Assembly: GCA_964649195.1 (NCBI GenBank) | Contig: CAZYPK010000007.1 | Span: 4,617 to 68,616 of the forward strand | From: JTS-RE9 sp964649195 | GTDB taxonomy: Bacteria > Planctomycetota > Phycisphaerae > Phycisphaerales > Phycisphaeraceae | Reading direction: 5' to 3' | DNA length: 64,000 nt | In this document: positions 26,844 to 35,696 of the stretch, one piece after another | Layout: the number at the start of each line of letters is the position of its first letter | Position numbering within the stretch: the stretch's first letter is position 1 | Translations under genes and position numbers: made by a program | The notes under the pieces: generated by a model | Database searches by the model: none | What the model was told of the DNA's origin: nothing | What the model saw: only the letters and a program-made list of their open reading frames with translations

Positions 26844-27731
26844 TCATGCTGGCACCACCTCGGAGGTCGAGTCGATGAAAGACTCGCACCGATCCATCAA
26901 TGGCCCGCGCAGCGATTCAATGTCGGCTGGTGGCGGTGGTGCGAACCAGTCGAGTTTCCATCGTCCGTCGATCACGGCTGAGTACATGCGAATGGTGAGC
27001 AGATCGCTCAGGCCTGTCAGGCGGGACAATCCGCCGTCAGGGGTGATCATCACGACAGGCGTTCCCATCGCCAGGCAAGGCAGCGCACAGTGGATTCGAC
27101 CGGTGACGACGAGCCGCGCGGTGCGATAGAGGTTTAGGAGCATTCGCGCTCGCTCCAACCGTTGCTCCGCGCTGCACGGCAACGTCAGGTGATGCGTAAC
27201 AAAGAAGGCATCGCGGCGGACTGATGCGGGTATGGCTTGCCACCATGCATCACCCGCACCCGAGCAGATGCGGGGCCAATCGTTGGGACCCAAAGCGTCG
27301 ACGAATACCACCGGGCCCTGCCGTGGGCCGTGGTAGCGCGGCAGTGTCAGCGTGAGGCATCCGGAGAAGTAGGCACGCACGCCGGCGGCTTGGAACAAAT
27401 CAAGCGTGCGAGTGTCGCGGCAGCCGACAGGACCGTGTTTCTCATAGAACGTGCGCAGCGAGGGCGACGTGAACTGCTTCATGACGGCGGGAGCATCACA
27501 GATGTGCATTGAGATCAGCAGCGGTTTGATCACCGGCGGCGGCGGCCAGGTCGCGGAGCGATGGGTCCACCAACCATTGCAGATCAGCGCCGTAAGCTTC
27601 CCGTCACGGTATCTGTCGAGCCGGTCGCGGTCGATGAACGTGTCCACTCGTGGAAGGAACCGCTGTGCAGCCAGCGACTGGATGTCGTCGCCGAGATTGT
27701 TGGTGGAATAGGTCAGGAGGCCGTAGCGCAC
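26844..27731 (-). CDS. Polysaccharide pyruvyl transferase family protein
   Basis: A 295-aa member of the polysaccharide pyruvyl transferase superfamily. Visible blocks are LLTYSTNNLGDDIQSLAAQRFL at the N-terminus, a GCRDTRTLDLFQAAG segment, and VVTGRIHCALPCLAMGTPV near the C-terminus. Enzymes of this fold add pyruvate ketals to sugars, though some act as glycosyltransferases. The start is a GTG at 27731 with AAGGAG six bases upstream. The ORF could extend to an ATG at 27776, but that would lie deeper in the preceding gene. Confidence 0.8.
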   Translation of the reverse strand: MRYGLLTYSTNNLGDDIQSLAAQRFLPRVDTFIDRDRLDRYRDGKLTALICNGWWTHRSATWPPPPVIKPLLISMHICDAPAVMKQFTSPSLRTFYEKHGPVGCRDTRTLDLFQAAGVRAYFSGCLTLTLPRYHGPRQGPVVFVDALGPNDWPRICSGAGDAWWQAIPASVRRDAFFVTHHLTLPCSAEQRLERARMLLNLYRTARLVVTGRIHCALPCLAMGTPVVMITPDGGLSRLTGLSDLLTIRMYSAVIDGRWKLDWFAPPPPADIESLRGPLMDRCESFIDSTSEVVPA

Positions 27732-28402
27732 GCGGTGCTCCTTTCCGGTCGCAGGTTCCAGAATCGCTGCGTCCATTGCTGGGTGGCCACGTCACTCTCG
27801 CCCGCAGCCTGGCCTATGAGCCAAGGCTCTGGCGCGTAGATGCGGAACTGCTTGTGCAGCATGCCCAGGCGGTGATCGACGTGGAAGCGTGGGCGCTTGG
27901 CGTGGTCCGCGTAATCGCACAGATGCTGGTGGGCGGCGAGCAGGTACTGGCCCCGCAGCGCGTAGGCATGGGTGCGGTTGCCGTTACGGACGCGCAGCAG
28001 GCCAGGAGTCATGCCGTGAATCGGCGTGATGATCTCCGGCGGTTCCAGGTGCTGGCCACCGAGCATCAAGCCGTCCCAGTCCTGGGGCACGATGCGAAGG
28101 AATGCTGACAACCGCTCGGCAAAACCCTGCACGAGAAAAGCGTCGTCCTCGAGAATCAATAGTGATCCCACGCCATCCTGTATCGCGCGCTGCATCACGG
28201 CGACATGCGACTGATGACAACCCCACGCGCCGGCTCCAATGCGCCACCACTTGGGTGGCTCCACCCGCTGCCCGTCGATGGCGCTGAATCGCTCAACACA
28301 TCCGAGTGGCCAATCCGAATCGGCCAGATGCTCCTGAAAACGCTGCCAGCGGTCTGTTCGCCGGTCGAGGTTGATGCAGATGATGCGATCGAAGGTGATC
28401 AT
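27713..28402 (-). CDS. Glycosyltransferase family 25 (LPS biosynthesis type)
   Basis: A 229-aa GT25 enzyme. The blocks MITFDRIICINLDRRTDRW, GCHQSHVAVMQRAI and LLILEDDAFL are diagnostic, with DD as the metal site. It is related in layout to the C-terminal half of the fusion at 24410. The ATG at 28402 overlaps the stop of the preceding structural gene by four bases, which ties the glycan genes to the phage late operon. The stop overlaps the pyruvyl transferase start by 19 bases. Confidence 0.85.
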   Translation of the reverse strand: MITFDRIICINLDRRTDRWQRFQEHLADSDWPLGCVERFSAIDGQRVEPPKWWRIGAGAWGCHQSHVAVMQRAIQDGVGSLLILEDDAFLVQGFAERLSAFLRIVPQDWDGLMLGGQHLEPPEIITPIHGMTPGLLRVRNGNRTHAYALRGQYLLAAHQHLCDYADHAKRPRFHVDHRLGMLHKQFRIYAPEPWLIGQAAGESDVATQQWTQRFWNLRPERSTACATAS

Positions 28403-29466
28403 GGCGATCCCTCCGATCCGCAGTCGCACTCAATCGTGAACTCCGGTCCCGGCTCGATCCGTGTGCCTGCGGGATAAAGCACCCGCGCCGTCTGGTATGT
28501 GATCACACACCCCGCGCCCTCGGAACTTGAACTGCCGGAACCGCTACCGCTGCTGCCAGAGCCGCTGCCTGATCCACTTCCTGAGGAGCCGTAGCCACAC
28601 CGAAGCGAAGTCACCACGTACTGCTCGGCGCGTGGCGTGGGCCGTTCGAACGCTTCCTCAAGAGCGACGACAATCTCGCTGTCCTGCACGGTCCAGTAGG
28701 CCGTGCCCCGCGTGGCCGCTTCCATCTGTGTCAGCGCTGGCCGGATGTTGGTGATCTGCGGCTCCAAGGGGCCATTCTTGTTGAGCAGCTCGTTGGTGTG
28801 AATGTCATAGAGGTCGTATTGAAAGGAGCAGTCCTCTTCACCGTTGATGCCGGCATCGGGGTCTTCTTCGCCGTCCTCCACACTGGTGCTGCCCACCTGC
28901 ACGAGACGCACATCGAAGGTGACAGCCAGGGGCACGGGCAGACCGATCTTGAGGATGGCCCACTTAACGCCCTCGCCGGATTCCTTCCAGAGGATTTCCG
29001 CGCCGCCGTGGTGCCCGCTGGTGAGTGTGGTCGAATCTTGAATCACATCAGCACGGCGATGCGATGTATGGACCACGTCGATCTGGCAAGGGATGACGCC
29101 GCTCACACAGGCTGGCGCAATGGCCCCGGCAGCGACCGGTTCGAGATAGATGGCGAACCTTCCACGGTGCGTGGAGATTGCGGGTGTCACGCCGACGGCG
29201 GTGGCGCGGTTCTTGAACTCGTCTTCGTTGTCGGTCGGGCTGATGATCGGGCCGCTGATGCCCACTGCAGAGAAGCGATCCAGATGATCACCGGTATCGT
29301 TGCGCACGAGGATGATCCCGGTCTGGTGAAAGACCGACTGGCTCTCGCGACCGACGCCACGCTGACGACGGCGATGATCTTGCGCCGCGTCGATGAAGGC
29401 GTTGAACGTCGCGGCCGGGATGACCAGCGGGTTGCCGGGTTGCACTTTTTTCAGGTCGTCGCCCAT
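28399..29466 (-). CDS. Phage structural protein with Ser-Gly tract
   Basis: A 355-aa protein. The N-terminal third (KKVQPGNPLVIPAATFNAFIDAA) is of a kind found in phage tail regions. Residues about 297-325 are a long Ser/Gly repeat, followed by a Cys-containing end (ITYQTARVLYPAGTRIEPG, ECDCGSEG). The tract is probably a flexible linker and a possible glycosylation target, given that glycosyltransferases follow directly. It may be a tail-tip or decoration protein. No enzyme motif was seen. GGAG is seven bases before the ATG. Confidence 0.6.
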   Translation of the reverse strand: MGDDLKKVQPGNPLVIPAATFNAFIDAAQDHRRRQRGVGRESQSVFHQTGIILVRNDTGDHLDRFSAVGISGPIISPTDNEDEFKNRATAVGVTPAISTHRGRFAIYLEPVAAGAIAPACVSGVIPCQIDVVHTSHRRADVIQDSTTLTSGHHGGAEILWKESGEGVKWAILKIGLPVPLAVTFDVRLVQVGSTSVEDGEEDPDAGINGEEDCSFQYDLYDIHTNELLNKNGPLEPQITNIRPALTQMEAATRGTAYWTVQDSEIVVALEEAFERPTPRAEQYVVTSLRCGYGSSGSGSGSGSGSSGSGSGSSSSEGAGCVITYQTARVLYPAGTRIEPGPEFTIECDCGSEGSP

Positions 29467-29478
29467 GAGTGATCTCCG

Positions 29479-30276
29479 TCAGGTACCAATTCCCAGCGCT
29501 GCGAAGCTTGCTTCCTCGTAGACCTTCTCCACGAAGGCGGCGATGGGTTTTTTGATCAGCATCTTGGCGGCGGCGTCCTCTGTGTCCTGGTAGCGGACCC
29601 ATAGGTATTCCCAGCCCTTCTTGTTCACGCCAACGATGTCGCCGATGGTGAGGCCGGTCTTGTTGGGTGATCCGGCAAAGCGAAAGGTGATCTCCCAGTC
29701 GTCCTCCGACGCGCGGCGAGAACCTGAAGCGCCAAGGAAGAGACATTCGCCTGCGGCCAGACCCTTGAATGCGCCGTTATTCACTTTGCCGGTCAGATTG
29801 AAGAGCGTGCCTTTGTAGGTGTTGGTGACCGTGCTGTTGGGCAGGTAGTGAGTCTCGGAGAAGGTGTAGACCGGCACGGTGATGTCCACACCCTCCACGT
29901 TGTCCTGCGTGACGCCGATCGCGCCACCGAAGTTGGGTGCGGTCTTTCCTGGCGGTGCGTAACTTCCAGGAGTGGACAAGGACTGCGTGATGTGCTGCGA
30001 TCCGCCGGAGGTGTCGAAGGAGAAGGAAGACTCACCGGTCTCCGGGGCCTGACCATCAGGTGCGGCGTACCGCACGGTGCCGAGGTAGGCATCGAGTCCT
30101 TCGAGTTCCTCGACCTCGGCATCATCGCGGGGCAGGCTTTCGTAGGTGGCAGGCGCACCAGTGAGGAGCGCGGTTCGTGCAGCGCCGGCGTCTGCTGTGC
30201 CGCGAACGAGGTACAGCAGTTCAGCGCTCTGGTCGCTGACTCTTCTGCCATATCGCTCTTGCACGGTGACGGGCAT
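29479..30276 (-). CDS. Phage tail-region protein
   Basis: A 265-aa protein directly after the tape measure gene in reading order. It starts with MPVTVQERYGRR and contains beta-rich segments (VDITVPVYTFSETHYLPN, DDWEITFRFAGSPN) with SPNKTGLTIGDIVGVNKKGW near the C-terminus. The position suggests a distal tail protein or a tail-tip adaptor. I do not recognise the family with certainty. Confidence 0.6.
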   Translation of the reverse strand: MPVTVQERYGRRVSDQSAELLYLVRGTADAGAARTALLTGAPATYESLPRDDAEVEELEGLDAYLGTVRYAAPDGQAPETGESSFSFDTSGGSQHITQSLSTPGSYAPPGKTAPNFGGAIGVTQDNVEGVDITVPVYTFSETHYLPNSTVTNTYKGTLFNLTGKVNNGAFKGLAAGECLFLGASGSRRASEDDWEITFRFAGSPNKTGLTIGDIVGVNKKGWEYLWVRYQDTEDAAAKMLIKKPIAAFVEKVYEEASFAALGIGT

Positions 30277-30294
30277 GGGTGGACATTCCTTTTA

Positions 30295-32676
30295 TTAGGC
30301 GAAGGCGATCGAGTGGTCGTTGATCGCCCGTTCGATACGCTCGGTGTTCTTGGCGGTCTCCTCGGCGGCTTTTGCGATTCGTTCCTGTGTCTTGCCACTG
30401 GTCTGCAATCCGAGCAGACTCCCGGGCGCAGCGTTGAATGTGCCGCGCACGCCGATCTTCTCGGCTTGGTCTTCGATGAGCAGTCCAACGTCACCGAGGC
30501 CATCGAGCGCCTTGCGAGTCTTGGCGATGATGTCTTCAGGGCCGTTGACACCCTCTGGGCCTGTAGCGGCTTCCGCTTCCACACGCTTGCTCCGTGCCGC
30601 ATCGAGTGCCTCGAGCCACTCCTGGCGAGCCTGCTTCAGGGCAGCCTCGGACTGTTCGCGCTGATTGGCGGCTTCATCATTGAGCCGACCTCTGGCGTCT
30701 TCGTACTCGCGCCCGATCAGACCCAGCGTCTCTTCATGCAACGCAGACTCCTGACGGCGCTTGGCCTCACGGTCGCGTTCGACCTGTGCGAGGGCAGAGT
30801 TCTTGTCGCTCTGAATCTGTTTGAGGTCTGCATCTTCATTGGCTTCAGAAATGCGCTTCGCCTCCTCGGCGTCGAAGCCGCTGTCGACCACACCGTGCAC
30901 ATCATGGATGCGGCGCTCGACCCAGCCCACGACGCTGCGCCAGACACTGGCCACACTCGATGCAAAACTGTGCCAGAGCCTCTTGAAGAAGGCGATGGTC
31001 TCAATCCAGGCGATTTGAAGTCCGTGCCAGACGATCTCGCCTGCGGCCAGAAGGCCGAAGAACGCCTTGTTGCCGGTGTCGATGAAGAAGTGCTTAAAAC
31101 CCATCCACGCCGCTTTGAGGACGTTGATGCCCTTCTGGAATTCCATCTTGAGGGTCAGCCAGAGAATCTTCGCGGCCAGGCCGATGTCACCGGCGACGAG
31201 TGCATCCCCGATCCCGCGCCATGCAGAGGTCGCCGTCTCCTGCAGCCCCCGGAATCGGTCACCCAGCCAGAGGAGCGCTTTTCCGCCCGCGCCAGTGATG
31301 TAGATGAGGTAGCCGCCAAGCGCACCCAATGCCGCGATGACGACGCCGATGGGTGAAACGAGGAAGGCGATTACACCGGCCAGCAATTTGAATACCGATG
31401 CCACACTCGTGACGGCCGTGATGAGCACCCCGATCATGGAACCGAGGCCGTGGATGCTTGCGCCCAGCAGGATGAGCGACACAGCAGCGGCCAGGACCAC
31501 CGCCGTGATCTTCGCCACGGTCTCGATGACCTGGCGGTTCTGCTTGGCCCACTGCACGATCATGCCCACGGCCCGCGTCATCGCCTGCGTCATGCGCCGC
31601 AAAACATCGCCTAGCGCTTCACCGATAGCGATCGCCAAGCCTTCGAATGCGCTCGTTAGGATCGTCACATCGCCGATCAGAGTGTCGAGTTGTATTCCTG
31701 CGATCTTCGCCGCCACGCCCTGCGATTCACCCAGCGCATCCGTGAACTGGCGCAGGCGGTCTCCACCCTGAGCGAGCAGTTCCGCAAAACCCGCAGCCTG
31801 CCTTGCATCAAAGATGCGGCCGATGATCTCCAGCTTCTGCCCGCCGCCTAAGCCCTGCATCGCCTTGTTCATGTCATCGATGATGTCGGCCAGCGCCCGC
31901 ACGTTGCCTCGCGCATCGAGTACGCGAACACCCATTCGCTTGAGTTCGTCAGTTGCCTCTTTCGTCGGACTAGTCAGCGCCAGCAAAGCGCCACGCAAAG
32001 TGGTGCCTGCCATCTCGCCCTGGATGCCGGCATTGGAAAGGAGCTGAATCGCCGCGACGATTTCCTCAAGGCCACGTCCCGCGCTCTTGGCGACAGGTCC
32101 GACGAACTTCATCGCGTCACCAAGCTGGCCCAGGTCGGTGTTGGCGGTGGTCATCGCTTTGGTGAGCACATCGACCGACCGCGCGAGCTCATCGGCGGTC
32201 AGGCCCATGCCCGCCATGATCTTGGCGGAGATGTCGGCGGCCTGAGCAATCTCAATCTGTCCGGCAGCGGCGAGGTCCAACGCAGGACCGATTGCGCCGA
32301 GAATCTGTTCCACATCGAACCCGGCCAATGCGAAGAAGCTCATCGCCTCTGCGGCCTGCGATGCGGAGAAGACGGTCTGTTCGCCCAGGCGTTTGGCGGC
32401 GTCGCTGAGCCGCTTGAAATTCTTGTCAGACGCACCAGTGAGCGCCCGAACGCGGGCCATCTGCTGCTCAAAGCCCGCGAAAGTGCGGGTGCTGATTGCC
32501 AAGGGTGCCATCGCTGCCGCGCTGATGGCGGTGAGCTTCATGCCCATTTTGCGAATGGAAGAGCCAAACGCTTTGATCTTCCGCTCAGAAGCGCGCAGAC
32601 CGCGCACAAGTCGGCTGTCGTCGGCAAACAGCTCGACGAATGCGCGGCCTGCTCGGATGCCTTGAGTCGTGGCCAT
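30295..32676 (-). CDS. Phage tail tape measure protein
   Basis: A 793-aa tape measure protein of the TP901/PhageMin type. Residues 60-330 hold the conserved core (TFAGFEQQMARVRALTG, FSASQAAEAMSFFALAGFD, ADISAKIMAGMGLTADELA). Several hydrophobic segments at about 395-470 are likely membrane-active, and a Glu/Lys/Arg-rich coiled coil lies at 620-720. It is short for the family, so the tail should be short to medium in length. It is transcribed with the tail tube and chaperone genes. Confidence 0.92.
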   Translation of the reverse strand: MATTQGIRAGRAFVELFADDSRLVRGLRASERKIKAFGSSIRKMGMKLTAISAAAMAPLAISTRTFAGFEQQMARVRALTGASDKNFKRLSDAAKRLGEQTVFSASQAAEAMSFFALAGFDVEQILGAIGPALDLAAAGQIEIAQAADISAKIMAGMGLTADELARSVDVLTKAMTTANTDLGQLGDAMKFVGPVAKSAGRGLEEIVAAIQLLSNAGIQGEMAGTTLRGALLALTSPTKEATDELKRMGVRVLDARGNVRALADIIDDMNKAMQGLGGGQKLEIIGRIFDARQAAGFAELLAQGGDRLRQFTDALGESQGVAAKIAGIQLDTLIGDVTILTSAFEGLAIAIGEALGDVLRRMTQAMTRAVGMIVQWAKQNRQVIETVAKITAVVLAAAVSLILLGASIHGLGSMIGVLITAVTSVASVFKLLAGVIAFLVSPIGVVIAALGALGGYLIYITGAGGKALLWLGDRFRGLQETATSAWRGIGDALVAGDIGLAAKILWLTLKMEFQKGINVLKAAWMGFKHFFIDTGNKAFFGLLAAGEIVWHGLQIAWIETIAFFKRLWHSFASSVASVWRSVVGWVERRIHDVHGVVDSGFDAEEAKRISEANEDADLKQIQSDKNSALAQVERDREAKRRQESALHEETLGLIGREYEDARGRLNDEAANQREQSEAALKQARQEWLEALDAARSKRVEAEAATGPEGVNGPEDIIAKTRKALDGLGDVGLLIEDQAEKIGVRGTFNAAPGSLLGLQTSGKTQERIAKAAEETAKNTERIERAINDHSIAFA

Positions 32677-32702
32677 CGTTCACAGCACTCCTTTGCCATG
32701 AA

Positions 32703-33356
32703 TCAGGCTGCCGCAGCGGTGGACACCGGGGGCACCGGGGGCGTTTCAACGATGAATGGCAGCGGAACGTTCGCTCCGGCGTCCTTCACGATCGCACGGG
32801 CATCGTCAGGCATCGCCGCCTTGAGCGATTCACGGACGGTCAGATCAGTGAAGTCGAGCACACCGCCGTTGGCGATTGCAGCCGCCTTAATCGCTCGGGC
32901 GAGGTCTTGGCCGGCGCGTTCGGTTTGTCTGCGAAGTTGCGATTCCCGCACCCAGCCCAGAACGCCAGGTAGCAGACCACCGGCGATGAGTGCAACGGCA
33001 TTCCAAGGCGGCGGCAGGAAGGGCGCGACGGTCTGAGCGCCGGCGGTGATCGAGGCTTCAGGTTCACCGATGCCGGACGCTGCCTGTTTTTCGAGGTTGG
33101 CTTTGTAGGTGGTAACGAGCTTTTCCAGTTCGGTGATCTTCTTCTCAGCCGCGATGCGGCCGGGGTCCTCGGCGGGTAGTGCCGTCAGCGCCTCGCGGCT
33201 CTGCTGCAGCTGCGATTCGATCAGCGCCACTTGCTGCGGCGTGACCACCGGCAGCGCAGGGTCACTTCCAGGCGACTGGCACGCAGGGATCGCCAGAACT
33301 GCGAGGACGATGAGAATGGCGATGGCGATGATGGTCTTCCGGGGGCGTGATTTCAT
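32703..33356 (-). CDS. Phage-encoded lipoprotein-like membrane protein
   Basis: A 217-aa protein with an N-terminal hydrophobic stretch ending in a lipobox (LAVLAIPAC, cysteine near 26). A coiled coil covers about 40-95 and a second hydrophobic segment lies in the middle (NAVALIAGGLLPGVLGWV). It could be a spanin- or holin-like lysis protein, or a scaffold for tail assembly at the membrane. In this prophage it is the only candidate for a lysis function. Its stop lies 27 bases before the tape measure start. Confidence 0.55.
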   Translation of the reverse strand: MKSRPRKTIIAIAILIVLAVLAIPACQSPGSDPALPVVTPQQVALIESQLQQSREALTALPAEDPGRIAAEKKITELEKLVTTYKANLEKQAASGIGEPEASITAGAQTVAPFLPPPWNAVALIAGGLLPGVLGWVRESQLRRQTERAGQDLARAIKAAAIANGGVLDFTDLTVRESLKAAMPDDARAIVKDAGANVPLPFIVETPPVPPVSTAAAA

Positions 33357-33601
33357 GTTCGATTCCTTTCGTTGGAACTCTTGCGTCCTCGGCTTACGAA
33401 AGCCGCGCGCAAGAGTCCGATGGTGGTGCTGTTCACTTCGATCACGTCCGCATCGAGTGCCGTCCCTCGGCGCTCGGCATACGGATTGAATTCGTCGGGT
33501 CTGAACGGACGTTGCTTCTTCGGGTCACGATTGGCATTGGCGATGAGGGCACAGATCAGCGAGGTATGCGCCCACCGCTCGCGACCTAATCCCTCAGCCA
33601 T
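33353..33601 (-). CDS. Tail assembly chaperone, T-type part (likely frameshift product)
   Basis: From the ATG at 33601 this encodes 82 aa (WMAEGLGRERWAHTSLI, ALIANANRDPKKQRPF). Homology to a protein of this sort clearly begins upstream of that ATG: the same frame reads VWRIAGGLSLGPGDLNALT over the end of the preceding chaperone gene, with no start codon. That frame is -1 to the preceding gene. It is therefore probably made as an extension of it, as in lambda G/GT. The stop overlaps the lipoprotein gene by four bases. Confidence 0.65.
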   Translation of the reverse strand: MAEGLGRERWAHTSLICALIANANRDPKKQRPFRPDEFNPYAERRGTALDADVIEVNSTTIGLLRAAFVSRGRKSSNERNRT

Positions 33602-33651
33602 CCACAGGAGTTGCCGCAGAGTCAGCGCATTCAGGTCGCCCGGCCCGAGGC

Positions 33652-34101
33652 TCAGGCCACCGGCAATGCGCCAGACATCACGCCAGCAATCGTGGTCTCG
33701 ACGTTGATCCCGTCGATGCGCTTTTCGATCGCGGTGATCGCGGCTTCGATCAGCTTCATCTGCTTCGCGACCGCTTTCGCTCTGTCCATGCGGCCGCGTG
33801 ACTGGAAAAAATCGATCAGTTCCTCATAGAACGCTTTCTGCGCTGCCAGCAGCGTGCGGCCATCGAACGCGTTCCTCACATCCTCAGCAGTCACCTTGTG
33901 GGCCTCGAACTGCGGCTCAAGCAGTGCGCAGAGCACCTCGCCCAAAAGCATCTCGTCCGTACCCAGTCGGGTAAGAAGCGGCGGATCGCCGATCTCGATC
34001 TGAAGCAGGTCCACCTCGAGCTTGGCCTTGACATGCATGGCCGTGCCCAAGGTGAGGGCGAGGGTCCACGTTCGACCAGCAGCATCATTGAAAGTCTTCA
34101 T
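33652..34101 (-). CDS. Tail assembly chaperone, G-type
   Basis: A 149-aa mostly helical protein between the tail tube and tape measure genes, the standard place for the tail assembly chaperone. The N-terminus (KTFNDAAGRTWTLALTLGTAMHVKAKL) is typical of phage tail chaperones. The start overlaps the tail tube stop (ATGA). The final 50 bases are also open in the -1 frame, which encodes the beginning of the T-type domain. A GAAAAG tract at 33721-33726 (minus strand) is one place where slippage could occur. Confidence 0.7.
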   Translation of the reverse strand: MKTFNDAAGRTWTLALTLGTAMHVKAKLEVDLLQIEIGDPPLLTRLGTDEMLLGEVLCALLEPQFEAHKVTAEDVRNAFDGRTLLAAQKAFYEELIDFFQSRGRMDRAKAVAKQMKLIEAAITAIEKRIDGINVETTIAGVMSGALPVA

Positions 34102-34550
34102 GGTCCTGATCCTTCTGGGATTTCAACCCATTCATCGAACTCGGCGAGCTTGGCGGTCACGCTGACCATCACGGCCTCTTCCAAGGGTTCGTTGCGGCTG
34201 AAGTTGGTGATGGAGAAGTCACCCAACGGTCCCTCGGTGCCCGGCGCGTCGCGCTCGCCGGTGAGTACCGCCAGGCGAAGAGTCGATGCGGTGAGGAACG
34301 CGGTCTTGATCGCTTCGAAGCCCGCGTCACCGGGTTTCCAGAGCATCTCGAACTCGGCGGTGCATTCACGCAGCGTTGGCGCGGTGGCACGCCAGCCCTG
34401 GTTGGCGCGAGTGGTGATGTCCGCTTCGCCCGCTTCGAGGTTGAGCGACACGTCCTTGACGTTGCCCATCTCCGTCAGGGCTGCAAGCAGAGCGCCCGAT
34501 GCGCCCTGATAAATCTTCGCGTTCATGCCCAACAAGAATGTCTGTGACAT
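34098..34550 (-). CDS. Major tail (tube) protein
   Basis: A 150-aa protein of the phage tail tube type. It has SLNLEAGEADITTRANQGWR and a beta-rich core (CTAEFEMLWKPGDAGFEAI, EEAVMVSVTAKLAEFDEWVE). The order of tail completion, tube, chaperone, tape measure fits a siphovirus. It is separated by 11 bases from the gp10-like gene and overlaps the chaperone gene. Confidence 0.75.
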   Translation of the reverse strand: MSQTFLLGMNAKIYQGASGALLAALTEMGNVKDVSLNLEAGEADITTRANQGWRATAPTLRECTAEFEMLWKPGDAGFEAIKTAFLTASTLRLAVLTGERDAPGTEGPLGDFSITNFSRNEPLEEAVMVSVTAKLAEFDEWVEIPEGSGP

Positions 34551-34561
34551 TGAAGGACTCC

Positions 34562-34984
34562 TTACTTGATCGAATTCCGCCAGAGCGCGGGCATCTTGAT
34601 TCGTTCCTTGATGAAGGCCGGGCCCATGTAGGGGCGAGGCTTGTAGCGGGCCCGTTTGCGTTTGCCCTTGGCGGCGGTCATGCCGCCGTATTCGAGGAGG
34701 CTTGGCGCGGCACCGCGTCCTCGTTGGTTCAACCTCGCCGGCCCGATGACGACGGAGCGACGATTCGGTTCGTAGCCGAAGAAGATGAACTTCTTCAGCA
34801 GACCGGTGTGGCTCGACGGTGGCGAGCCAGGTGGACTCGGAGCCTTCCGGGGACGGATGCTTGATTTCGCGGTGCGACGCACGAAGGCACCGAATCGGCT
34901 GAGTACTTGCCTGGTCGCCTTGTCAGTCCGGCCCGTCACCGCCTTTTTGTCGAAGAACAGCTTGGTGATCTCAAAGCCGAACAT
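34562..34984 (-). CDS. HK97 gp10-like head-tail/tail completion protein
   Basis: A 140-aa very basic protein. The arrangement of an N-terminal helix (RQVLSRFGAFVRRTAKSSI), a Pro-rich loop with SHTGLLKKFIFFGYEPN, and a C-terminal YKPRPYMGPAFIKERIK resembles the gp10 or minor capsid/tail completion family. It lies between the tail terminator and the tail tube, the expected position. Confidence 0.65.
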   Translation of the reverse strand: MFGFEITKLFFDKKAVTGRTDKATRQVLSRFGAFVRRTAKSSIRPRKAPSPPGSPPSSHTGLLKKFIFFGYEPNRRSVVIGPARLNQRGRGAAPSLLEYGGMTAAKGKRKRARYKPRPYMGPAFIKERIKMPALWRNSIK

Positions 34985-35023
34985 AGATGCTCCACTGCTC
35001 GATGAAATCCCCAGGCTCTTTCG

Positions 35024-35458
35024 CTACTTCACCGCGCGGTAGGTCACCGTCAGCACGCTGGTGAACACACGTTGCTCGGCCAAGTGATCCGGTGCGTAAA
35101 CCGGCTCGTTCTCGATCGACACCCACGTCGCATATGGAGCGCCGACCAGCGGCCGCTGCCGCAGGTGATCGACGATCTCATCGACCATGATTCCCAGCGT
35201 GGCGACCTGGGCATCGACATCCGTGTCACCGGGCGTCAGCTTCTGCTGAAGGCCAATGTCGATGGCGATCTCGTACTGGCTGGCCGCGCGAGTCGCACCG
35301 GTGATGCGCAGGCTCTTGGGCACCACACAGACCTTCATCTGGGTCAGTTCCGCCAGATCGAACTCAGGCAGCACGCGCCGCTGTGCCTGCACCGGCAGGA
35401 AGGCTCCGCCATTGATCTCGGCGGTAACGGCGTCGGCGATGTCGGTGATCAAACTCAT
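35024..35458 (-). CDS. Putative tail terminator protein
   Basis: A 144-aa protein. The N-terminal helix ITDIADAVTAEIN and the C-terminal strand VFTSVLTVTYRAVK are in keeping with tail terminator (gpU-like) proteins, and the position just before the tube and gp10-like genes supports this. Weak family signal otherwise. It starts four bases downstream of the preceding small membrane protein gene. Confidence 0.55.
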   Translation of the reverse strand: MSLITDIADAVTAEINGGAFLPVQAQRRVLPEFDLAELTQMKVCVVPKSLRITGATRAASQYEIAIDIGLQQKLTPGDTDVDAQVATLGIMVDEIVDHLRQRPLVGAPYATWVSIENEPVYAPDHLAEQRVFTSVLTVTYRAVK

Positions 35459-35462
35459 GACT

Positions 35463-35696
35463 TCATCCTTTGATCCAAGCGATGAGGCTCGTTGTCGTTG
35501 CCGTCACCATCGCGCCGATGATCAACCAGATCACCCGACGTTGGCGGCTCGCGCTTTGCTCCAGGCGATCGAGTCGTACATTGATGCCAGGCGTACCGTT
35601 GCCACGGATCGATTCGTCGATGCGATCAAGCTTCCGCTCGATGGCATCCAGACGCCGCTCAATGCCGCTGACGCTAGTGATCGGTTCCGCACTCAC
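35463..35696 (-). CDS. Small membrane protein, holin-like (XhlA-type layout)
   Basis: A 77-aa protein with a coiled coil (IERRLDAIERKLDRIDESI) and a single C-terminal membrane helix (VIWLIIGAMVTATTTSLIAWI) ending in a lysine. The layout resembles XhlA/haemolysin-type phage proteins. A GTG at 35696 with GGAG seven bases upstream is preferred; it overlaps the previous stop. The frame extends upstream to 35756, inside the preceding gene. It may support host lysis, but it lies amid head-tail genes. Confidence 0.55.
   Translation of the reverse strand: MSAEPITSVSGIERRLDAIERKLDRIDESIRGNGTPGINVRLDRLEQSASRQRRVIWLIIGAMVTATTTSLIAWIKG

Noticed and set aside
29848..31356. 502-codon plus-strand open frame
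   Set aside because: Shadow of the tape measure and tail genes; no ribosome site and no recognisable motif.
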